Assembly (NCBI GenBank): GCA_903865885.1
Contig: CAIPLJ010000115.1
Coordinates: 1-5,021, forward strand
Source: an uncultured Actinomycetes bacterium
Lineage (GTDB): Bacteria; Actinomycetota; Actinomycetes; Nanopelagicales; Nanopelagicaceae
Reading direction: 5' to 3'
Length of the DNA stretch: 5,021 bases
The stretch's first letter is position 1. Every line of letters starts with the position of its first letter. Both the position numbers and the translations under genes were made by a program. A model generated the notes under the pieces. It had not been told where the DNA came from. It saw nothing but the letters and a program-made list of their open reading frames with translations, and made no database searches. Positions 1 to 5,021 of the stretch are shown one piece after another.

Positions 1-237
1 CCAGATACAACAATGAAAGCCACTGTCGAAATCGTTACCGAAAAGAGACGTTCCAGAGAGTCTCTAGGAAAATTTGTCGCAGGTGCAGGCTCTGAGGTTG
101 AGGTATCTACCTATAGCCTTTCGTGGTTGGCCCGCACAGTAATTGCATCCGGGGGAGCCATGAAGGTTCTCGCACCTAGTGCGACCCGATCTGAAGTAGC
201 AAGCCTGGCTACGAAGGCCCTCGCCATTTATCGCTGA
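1..237 (+). CDS. pafC: C-terminal end of WYL/WCX-domain transcription regulator, probably PafC (partial, 5' end outside window)
   Basis: The reading frame is open from base 1 and ends at TGA 235-237, giving 78 C-terminal residues of a longer protein. The internal ATG at 13 is not a real start, since the frame continues upstream and the family is several hundred residues long. The visible part matches the WYL C-terminal extension (WCX) domain: a strand resembling 'ATVEIV', then a segment with S-W-L-A-R, a G-G turn and V-L-A-P, and a final helix ending in Y-R. PafB and PafC are paired winged-helix/WYL activators of the RecA-independent DNA-damage response in mycobacteria and sit next to proteasome genes. 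The identification as PafC rather than PafB rests on position directly upstream of tatA, as in the conserved pafB-pafC-tatA-tatC order. A fused PafBC or another WYL regulator cannot be excluded, because the DNA-binding part is not visible. Confidence 0.75.
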   Translation, partial: PDTTMKATVEIVTEKRRSRESLGKFVAGAGSEVEVSTYSLSWLARTVIASGGAMKVLAPSATRSEVASLATKALAIYR

Positions 238-251
238 TTTCTGAGCTTTGC

Positions 252-259
252 GATACTGT
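252..259 (+). promoter_or_regulatory. Possible -10 element for a leaderless tatA transcript
   Basis: The 28-base gap between the regulator and tatA contains TGCGATACTGTT (249-260). This includes a TG-extended GATACT (252-257) and an overlapping TACTGT (254-259) that fits the loose actinobacterial TANNNT pattern. The element ends six bases before the tatA ATG, the spacing expected if transcription began at the start codon itself. No good Shine-Dalgarno precedes tatA and no convincing -35 is seen, both compatible with a leaderless start. The signal is short and could be chance; read-through from pafC is equally possible. Confidence 0.25.
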
Positions 260-265
260 TGCGCC

Positions 266-448
266 ATGTTTTTACGCGAACCAAGCCACATCCTTCTCCT
301 GCTCCTTGTACTCGTCATCCTCTTCGGAGCTAAGCGACTTCCAGATTCAGCGAAATCACTCGGTAAGTCAATGCGCATCTTTAAGAGCGAGATGAAAGAG
401 ATGAAGGACGAGTCAAAAGATCCTGATAAAGGCTCGACTGAAAAGTAA
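266..448 (+). CDS. tatA: Sec-independent twin-arginine translocase subunit TatA
   Basis: This encodes a 60-residue TatA, the small membrane protein that assembles with TatC to move folded proteins with twin-arginine signals across the cytoplasmic membrane. Residues 1-8 carry E5 and H8 just before a hydrophobic helix (about 9-20). The F20-G21 hinge follows, then an amphipathic helix beginning K-R-L-P-D (23-27) and running to about residue 48, then a short charged tail. The pattern matches actinobacterial TatA, not TatB. I chose ATG 266 because the product then begins M-F-L-R-E-P as in relatives; an in-frame TTG at 248 would add six residues (one Cys pair, MRYCCA) not expected in the family. 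There is no clear ribosome binding site. It lies 28 bases after pafC and 5 bases before tatC. It is short for the family, since TatA tails vary greatly. Confidence 0.93.
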   Translation: MFLREPSHILLLLLVLVILFGAKRLPDSAKSLGKSMRIFKSEMKEMKDESKDPDKGSTEK

Positions 449-453
449 ACTCT

Positions 454-1242
454 ATGGCGGCCACCCAAGGCGGTCGTATGCCGCTGTTAGACCATTTACG
501 CGAGTTACGAACACGCGTAGTTAAAGCATCTGCAGCAATAATTCTGGGTTCGGGCATTGGTTGGTATTACTACAACACCATCATCACCAAACTCGCCGAA
601 CCCGTATGCGATCTAAAGAAGGCACAAAGTACAGGCGCTACTAGTTGTGGTTCGCTCTACATCAATGGCGTACTAGGGCCACTTAATCTTCAAATCAAGG
701 TCGCAATCTTGAGTGGAATTATTATCACCGCGCCTGTGTGGCTCTACCAGCTGTGGGCGTTTATCGCACCAGCGCTGCATCGCAAAGAGAAGCGCAATTC
801 ATTCCTCTTCTTTATCGCAGCGACACCATTTTTCGCTATCGGTGCTTATCTCGGATACTCAGTTCTTCCCGTTGCAGTTCGAGTTCTCTTTGGTTTCACA
901 CCGAATGCACTCACAAACTTAGTAAAATTCGATGACTATCTTGATTTTGTACTTCGCATCATTCTTCTCTTCGGAATTGCCTTCGAACTCCCAGTGTTCC
1001 TTGTTACCTTCAACGCAATCGGATTTCTCTCGGGTAAAACGATTCTGCGTCCTTGGCGTATCTGGGTATTTGGTATCTGTCTCTTCGTCGCCGGATTCAC
1101 TCCAAGTGCAGATCCACTCTCCATGTTCGCCCTTGCTGCGCCACTGATCTTGCTTTATCTCATGGCTGGTGGCATAGCGCTTCTCAACGACAAGAGACGT
1201 GATAAGAAGTTTCAAGCAACTCTACTTTCAGACACTATCTAA
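454..1242 (+). CDS. tatC: Twin-arginine translocase receptor subunit TatC
   Basis: The 262-residue protein is the core six-helix membrane subunit of the Tat translocase, which recognises twin-arginine signal peptides on folded substrates. The cytoplasmic N-terminus holds the signature H14-L-R-E17-L-R. Family landmarks follow: P94-V-W-L-Y-Q-L-W-A-F103 through E112 after helix 2, F173-G-I-A-F-E178-L-P (the membrane-embedded glutamate of helix 4), and T216-P-S-A-D220-P before helix 6. These match E. coli TatC E15, F94, E103, E170 and D211. Approximate membrane helices are 25-41, 84-105, 117-140, 163-186, 201-217 and 222-244, with a charged tail. ATG 454 is favoured because the R-M-P-L-L-D-H-L start is usually preceded by a short extension; ATG 478, preceded by AAGGCGG, is a real alternative. 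The stop overlaps the next start as TAATG. C52 and C65 lie in the first external loop. Confidence 0.96.
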   Translation: MAATQGGRMPLLDHLRELRTRVVKASAAIILGSGIGWYYYNTIITKLAEPVCDLKKAQSTGATSCGSLYINGVLGPLNLQIKVAILSGIIITAPVWLYQLWAFIAPALHRKEKRNSFLFFIAATPFFAIGAYLGYSVLPVAVRVLFGFTPNALTNLVKFDDYLDFVLRIILLFGIAFELPVFLVTFNAIGFLSGKTILRPWRIWVFGICLFVAGFTPSADPLSMFALAAPLILLYLMAGGIALLNDKRRDKKFQATLLSDTI

Positions 1243-2108
1243 TGTGGGCTATAGCAATAAACCCATCTGCTGGTCATGGCAAGGGGATATCAGTTGGCGA
1301 GAACGTCGTTCAATATTTTGCACAGAAGAATTTGCCTTATCAAGTTTTCTCGGCACAAGGGGCTGATACATTACGTTCAGATTTGGAAAAATTTCTCTCG
1401 CAAAATAGAGTTCAAGGAGTTATCTCCGTGGGTGGAGACGGACTCGCTCATCTTGTTCTACAAATTGTGGTGCCACGCAATATCCCTTTCGCAGTTATCC
1501 CTGCAGGTACCGGCAATGACATAGTGCGCACTCTCGGGTGGTCACTCGATGATGTAACGAGTCAACTAGATCGCATAACGTCCACTGCGCCGCAACCAAT
1601 AGATCTTGGAAATGTAGATTCCGAATGGTTTGCAGCAATTCTCTCGACTGGCTTTGACTCCGTAGTGAACGAGCGAGCCAATCGATTAACCTGGCCTAAA
1701 GGTCCGCACCGATATAACGTTGCAATTGCACTTGAACTTCCGAGCTTTGCACCCATTGAATACGAGATAACAACAGATTCCAAGACATTTTTGACTGAGG
1801 CGATGCTCATAGCTATCGGCAATGGTCGCTCATATGGGGGAGGCATGCTGGTCTGCCCGCAAGCGAATATGAGCGATGGTCTCTTCGATGTCATGATTCT
1901 CGAACCTGTTTCGAAGATTGAGTTTCTTAAAGTATTTCCTAAGGTCTATTCGGGCTCACATATAACCCATCCACGTGTGAAAATGTTTCGCACCAAGAAG
2001 ATTTCGATACATGCACAAGCTATTGCATATGCAGATGGCGAAAGAATCGGCGCAGCCCCTATTTCGGCTGAATGTGTCGCTGGCGCTGGTTTGACGTGGA
2101 AGTTATGA
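1242..2108 (+). CDS. Diacylglycerol kinase family lipid kinase (DAGK catalytic domain)
   Basis: The 288-residue soluble protein belongs to the DgkB/YegS/Rv2252 type, which phosphorylates diacylglycerol or a related lipid with ATP at the membrane surface. Motifs in order: I6-N-P-S-A-G (N-terminal nucleotide site), V63-G-G-D-G67 (glycine-rich loop), P87-A-G-T-G-N-D93, S135-T-G-F-D139 with V142-N-E-R, G193-N-G-R-S-Y-G-G-G201, and S211-D-G-L-F-D216. The A264-D-G-E267 near the end should supply the catalytic base, by analogy with S. aureus DgkB. The domain is complete and of normal length. The residue after GGDG is L68 instead of the common threonine. ATG 1242 overlaps the tatC stop by one base (TAATG) with no visible Shine-Dalgarno, so translation is probably coupled to tatC. 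In actinobacteria this gene regularly sits between tatC and helY. The true lipid substrate cannot be read from sequence; sphingosine-type or other lipid substrates are possible. Confidence 0.88.
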   Translation: MWAIAINPSAGHGKGISVGENVVQYFAQKNLPYQVFSAQGADTLRSDLEKFLSQNRVQGVISVGGDGLAHLVLQIVVPRNIPFAVIPAGTGNDIVRTLGWSLDDVTSQLDRITSTAPQPIDLGNVDSEWFAAILSTGFDSVVNERANRLTWPKGPHRYNVAIALELPSFAPIEYEITTDSKTFLTEAMLIAIGNGRSYGGGMLVCPQANMSDGLFDVMILEPVSKIEFLKVFPKVYSGSHITHPRVKMFRTKKISIHAQAIAYADGERIGAAPISAECVAGAGLTWKL

Positions 2109-4480
2109 CAACTCCAGCCGAGAGTTACGCAGCAGCTAAGAAACGTGGCTCTCATCCACTGACGACTCAATTCATCGGTCAATTTGATTTTGGTTTCGAT
2201 GATTTTCAGATCTCTGCATGTCAAGCAGTCGAAGATGGCAAGGGCGTATTGGTTGCAGCTCCAACTGGTGCGGGTAAGACCGTCGTCGGAGAATTTGCAG
2301 CTTTCAGTGCGCTAGCTCAGGGAAAGAAATGTTTCTACACAACTCCAATTAAGGCGCTCTCAAATCAGAAGTTCCAAGAGTTTGTTGAACGATTTGGCGA
2401 AGATCGCGTTGGTTTGCTCACCGGTGATACCAATATCAATTCCGAGGCAGATGTTCTTGTCATGACAACAGAAGTACTCCGCAATATGTTGTATGCAAAT
2501 TCATCGACGCTGAAGAACTTGGGTTCTGTGGTCATGGATGAGGTGCATTACCTAGCCGATAAGTCTCGTGGCGCTGTGTGGGAAGAAGTCTTAATCCACC
2601 TCATGGAGAGTGTGCAGGTTATTTCTCTCTCTGCGACAGTTTCCAATGCGGAAGAGTTTGGTGAATGGTTGGGCGAGGTTCGAGGCGCGACTGAGGTAAT
2701 CGTCTCCGAAGTACGTCCTATTCCGCTCTATCAACATGTACTCATTGGAAATCGACTGATGGATCTGTTTAACGAGCCCGGTCGAATCAACCCAGAAATT
2801 TTAGGTTTGGAGCGCGAGGCCTTACGTAAGGTAAAGATTCCTCGAGGCAGACGTGATCGATTTGGCGAGAGTGATAACCGTTTATCTCGACCTGAGATTA
2901 TTGAGAAGTTACAGCGTGAGAACCTACTGCCAGCGATTACCTTTATCTTCTCGCGCATGGGCTGCGATGCGGCAGTAAAACAATGTCTACAAGCAGGCAT
3001 CAAGTTGACCACAACTGAAGAACGCTTAGAAATTGCAGCAACAGCACAGCGCTACACACAGAACTTAGCTGAAGAAGATCTAGAAGTTCTTGGTTACCGC
3101 GATTGGTTAGTTGCACTCGAACGCGGAATCGCAGCCCACCACGCGGGGTTACTACCGAGCTTCAAAGGTGCCGTTGAGGATCTCTTCAAGCGTGGTTTAG
3201 TCAAAGCTGTCTTTGCAACTGAAACTCTTGCACTCGGAATCAATATGCCTGCACGCACAGTTGTTCTGGAAAAGTTAACGAAATGGAATGGCGAAGCCCA
3301 CGTTTCGATTACACCGGGGGAGTACACCCAGTTAACTGGTCGAGCAGGTCGACGAGGTATCGATATTGAAGGAAATGCCGTTGTTCAGTGGTCACCTACA
3401 GTTGATTCAGCAACTGCCGCAGGTTTGGCTTCAACACGTACATATCCATTGAAGTCTTCATTCACACCTACCTACAACATGTCCATCAATTTGATTGCCC
3501 GCTTTGGTCGCGAGAGAGCACACGGAAGCCTCGAATCATCCTTTGCGCAATTCCAAGCAGATAGAGCCGTTGTGAGTTTGGTGCGCCAGATCCGCAAAAA
3601 TGATTCTGCCGCAGCAGAGCTGACTGAAACAGCTCAATGTCATCTCGGCGATTTTAACGAGTACTCACGGATGCGCATCGATATCAAGGAGATGGAACGT
3701 TTACTGAGTAAACGCGATGGACGACGTACCTTCGACAATAGACAAAGAATTCGAATGGAGAATGAACTCGATGGGCTACGTCGTGGAATGCGTAGCCATG
3801 CCTGTCATGCCTGCAGCGATCGAGAGGCACACGCTCGAATCGCCGAACGTGCAGATCGCATCAACCGCGAGAGTGATGGGTTGCGCTCTCGCGTCGAAAA
3901 TCGCACTCACGTCATTGCAAAGACATTTGATCGCATTTGTAATGTTTTGACGCATCTGGGCTATATCGAAGGCGATAAACCATTAGGTCAAGGCAAGATT
4001 CTTGCCAAGATTTTCGCTGAATCTGATCTCTTATTAACCGAATCCATCCGTCGTGATATTTTTCAGGGTCTATCTGCAACAGAGTTGCTATCTGTTGCAT
4101 CAGCGATGATTTATCAAGGTCGCAGCTCTGAGGCGTACGCTCCCAAGATGCCACATGAAAATGTTGCAAACGCTCTCGTCGAAGTCTCGCGTGTATGGAT
4201 TGAACTTGAAGCACTTGAGAATGAATATGATGTGAAAACACAGCGCGAACCCGATTTTGGTTTCTGCTACGCGTCATATCGCTGGGCCAATGGACATTCA
4301 CTCAGTAGCATTCTTAAAGGAACCGACATGACCGTCGGTGATTTTGTCCGCAGTATTAAACAGCTGATTGACTTGCTCACACAGATAGGTGGCGCTGCAG
4401 AAGATCTACGTCCCATCTGTCGCGAAGGTATCAAGCGCTTGGACCGTGGCGTTGTTTCATATATGTTGGGTGAGATATGA
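2105..4480 (+). CDS. helY: HelY-type SKI2/MTR4-like DEVH-box helicase, apparently lacking the KOW-like insertion
   Basis: The 791-residue protein is a superfamily 2 helicase of the Ski2/Mtr4 group; mycobacterial HelY is an RNA-activated ATPase that unwinds 3'-tailed RNA duplexes and RNA:DNA hybrids 3' to 5'. Visible motifs are Q35 (Q motif), A52-P-T-G-A-G-K-T59 (I), T-T-P-I-K-A-L-S-N-Q (Ia), D145-E-V-H148 (II), S176-A-T178 (III), I-F-S-R-M-G (IV), F370-A-T-E-T-L-A-L-G-I-N-M-P (V) and Q409-L-T-G-R-A-G-R-R-G418 (VI). A helical, highly charged arm follows (about 506-610) with H-A-C567-H-A-C570, then a DSHCT domain (about 620-790). Mycobacterial HelY is near 906 residues, and the missing length falls inside the arm around residues 535-545. 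I chose ATG 2105, which makes a 4-base ATGA overlap with the kinase gene; an upstream in-frame GTG at 2072 would add 11 residues that only overlap that gene. GGAAG at 2098-2102 is too close for an ideal ribosome site, so coupling is likely. Confidence 0.95.
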   Translation: MTTPAESYAAAKKRGSHPLTTQFIGQFDFGFDDFQISACQAVEDGKGVLVAAPTGAGKTVVGEFAAFSALAQGKKCFYTTPIKALSNQKFQEFVERFGEDRVGLLTGDTNINSEADVLVMTTEVLRNMLYANSSTLKNLGSVVMDEVHYLADKSRGAVWEEVLIHLMESVQVISLSATVSNAEEFGEWLGEVRGATEVIVSEVRPIPLYQHVLIGNRLMDLFNEPGRINPEILGLEREALRKVKIPRGRRDRFGESDNRLSRPEIIEKLQRENLLPAITFIFSRMGCDAAVKQCLQAGIKLTTTEERLEIAATAQRYTQNLAEEDLEVLGYRDWLVALERGIAAHHAGLLPSFKGAVEDLFKRGLVKAVFATETLALGINMPARTVVLEKLTKWNGEAHVSITPGEYTQLTGRAGRRGIDIEGNAVVQWSPTVDSATAAGLASTRTYPLKSSFTPTYNMSINLIARFGRERAHGSLESSFAQFQADRAVVSLVRQIRKNDSAAAELTETAQCHLGDFNEYSRMRIDIKEMERLLSKRDGRRTFDNRQRIRMENELDGLRRGMRSHACHACSDREAHARIAERADRINRESDGLRSRVENRTHVIAKTFDRICNVLTHLGYIEGDKPLGQGKILAKIFAESDLLLTESIRRDIFQGLSATELLSVASAMIYQGRSSEAYAPKMPHENVANALVEVSRVWIELEALENEYDVKTQREPDFGFCYASYRWANGHSLSSILKGTDMTVGDFVRSIKQLIDLLTQIGGAAEDLRPICREGIKRLDRGVVSYMLGEI

Positions 4481-5021
4481 CACTGATGCTCTTAGATAGC
4501 GCCTCGCTCTGGTATCGCGCCTACTACGGAATGCCTGACACGTTGCTGTCACCATCTGGGATGCCAGTCAATGCAATACGTGGATATCTCGATATGACTG
4601 CGCGTCTGATCGGAATGTATTCACCTAATCGAATCGTTGCCTGTATCGAAGGAGATTGGCGACCATCCTGGCGAGTAGAACTCTTTCCTGATTACAAAGC
4701 TAACCGTCTCGAAGATGAGAGCGATGAAGAGGAAGAGCCAGAAACTTTAACTCCACAAATTCCAGTATTGCTCGATCTCCTCGACGCCTTTGGTTTTCCG
4801 ATGCTTGGCGTTGATGATTACGAAGCAGATGACGTGATGGCAACCTTTGCAGTTCGTGAGAAAGGCCCAATTCGTATTGTGACGGGGGATAGGGACCTCT
4901 TCCAGCTCGTCGACGATAAGCGCGATGTAAAAGTTGTCTACCTTGCAAAGGGAGTTTCACAACACGATCTCGTTGATATCAAATGGGTCTCAGAAAAATA
5001 TGGAATTCCGGGGGATAGGTA
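4477..5021 (+). CDS. Stand-alone 5'-3' exonuclease, FEN / PolA N-domain type (partial, 3' end outside window)
   Basis: The frame starts at ATG 4477, overlapping the helY stop as ATGA, and stays open to the window end (181 codons). It resembles the 5'-3' exonuclease domain of DNA polymerase I and the M. tuberculosis Rv2090 protein, which remove 5' flaps or RNA primers using bound divalent metals. Visible landmarks are L-L-D7-S-A for the first metal ligand, Y13-R-A-Y-Y, W61-R-P-S-W-R66, D72-Y-K-A-N-R77 of the arch entry, Y115-E116-A-D118-D119-V, and V135-T-G-D138-R-D140-L. The segment ends in Y-G-I-P-G-D-R, just before the expected helix-hairpin-helix G-D-x-S-D-N region. E58 stands where an aspartate ligand is expected, and residues 79-89 are strongly acidic. 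A full polA is less likely, since the sequence matches the short actinobacterial form found beside helY, but the missing C-terminus leaves this open. Confidence 0.88.
   Translation, partial: MTLMLLDSASLWYRAYYGMPDTLLSPSGMPVNAIRGYLDMTARLIGMYSPNRIVACIEGDWRPSWRVELFPDYKANRLEDESDEEEEPETLTPQIPVLLDLLDAFGFPMLGVDDYEADDVMATFAVREKGPIRIVTGDRDLFQLVDDKRDVKVVYLAKGVSQHDLVDIKWVSEKYGIPGDR

Noticed and set aside
248..265. TTG at 248 as the tatA start.
   Set aside because: It would place R-Y-C-C-A ahead of the normal M-F-L-R-E-P beginning, and no ribosome site supports it.
64..468. A 134-codon open frame on the minus strand across the pafC-tatA region.
   Set aside because: It is antisense to two recognisable genes, and its translation is basic and low in family-like motifs. 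It is best explained as a shadow frame.
2072..2104. GTG at 2072 as the helY start, adding 11 residues.
   Set aside because: The added residues would come only from bases overlapping the kinase gene and look unlike a helicase N-terminus. ATG 2105 gives the usual ATGA overlap.
3797..3820. H-A-C-H-A-C in HelY (C567, C570) considered as a new zinc finger.
   Set aside because: Only one C-x2-C pair is present, and a similar H-x-C-H-x-C is remembered from ordinary actinobacterial HelY proteins. It is probably a normal family feature.
3912..4301. A 129-codon minus-strand open frame inside helY.
   Set aside because: It runs opposite the conserved DSHCT coding region and shows no domain-like pattern.
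4700..4960. An 86-codon minus-strand open frame rich in arginine and leucine.
   Set aside because: It lies opposite the FEN-type exonuclease, whose catalytic motifs clearly define the coding strand.
1..5021. Search by eye for tRNA genes, CRISPR repeats, insertion sequences, long inverted repeats and terminators.
   Set aside because: Nearly every base is accounted for by conserved protein genes on one strand, and no repeat array or hairpin followed by a T-run was seen.

Overview
The window is a tightly packed, one-direction stretch of an actinobacterial chromosome. All six genes lie on the + strand, and almost no DNA is non-coding: the largest gap is 28 bases, and three of the five junctions are 1- or 4-base start/stop overlaps. 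The order (WYL-type regulator of the PafB/PafC kind, tatA, tatC, diacylglycerol-kinase-family lipid kinase, HelY-type SKI2-like helicase, stand-alone 5'-3' exonuclease) is a conserved actinobacterial neighbourhood. In Mycobacterium tuberculosis the corresponding genes are grouped around pafB-pafC-tatA-tatC-helY and Rv2090. The base composition is moderate (by eye a little under half G+C), unlike high-GC actinobacteria. With the minimal spacing, this suggests a streamlined lineage such as the freshwater planktonic acI/Nanopelagicales group; that assignment is inference.

Layout: 1-237, C-terminal end of a WYL/WCX transcription regulator (probably pafC). 266-448, TatA. 454-1242, TatC. 1242-2108, a DAGK_cat lipid kinase. 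2105-4480, HelY helicase. 4477-5021, N-terminal part of a FEN-type 5'-3' exonuclease that runs off the window. No RNA genes, mobile elements, CRISPR arrays, long repeats or terminators were seen.

Functionally the genes fall into three themes. PafC is a DNA-damage-response regulator. TatA and TatC form the twin-arginine translocase for folded proteins; no tatB is present here. HelY and the exonuclease act on nucleic acids. The lipid kinase probably feeds phospholipid metabolism. The overlaps from tatC to the exonuclease suggest one transcript with translational coupling.

This is mostly an ordinary housekeeping region and I see no new multi-gene system. Two details stand out. The HelY protein appears to lack the KOW-like 'fist' insertion that full-length actinobacterial HelY proteins carry inside the helical arm. 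The exonuclease has glutamate (E58) where the family's second metal-binding aspartate is expected.
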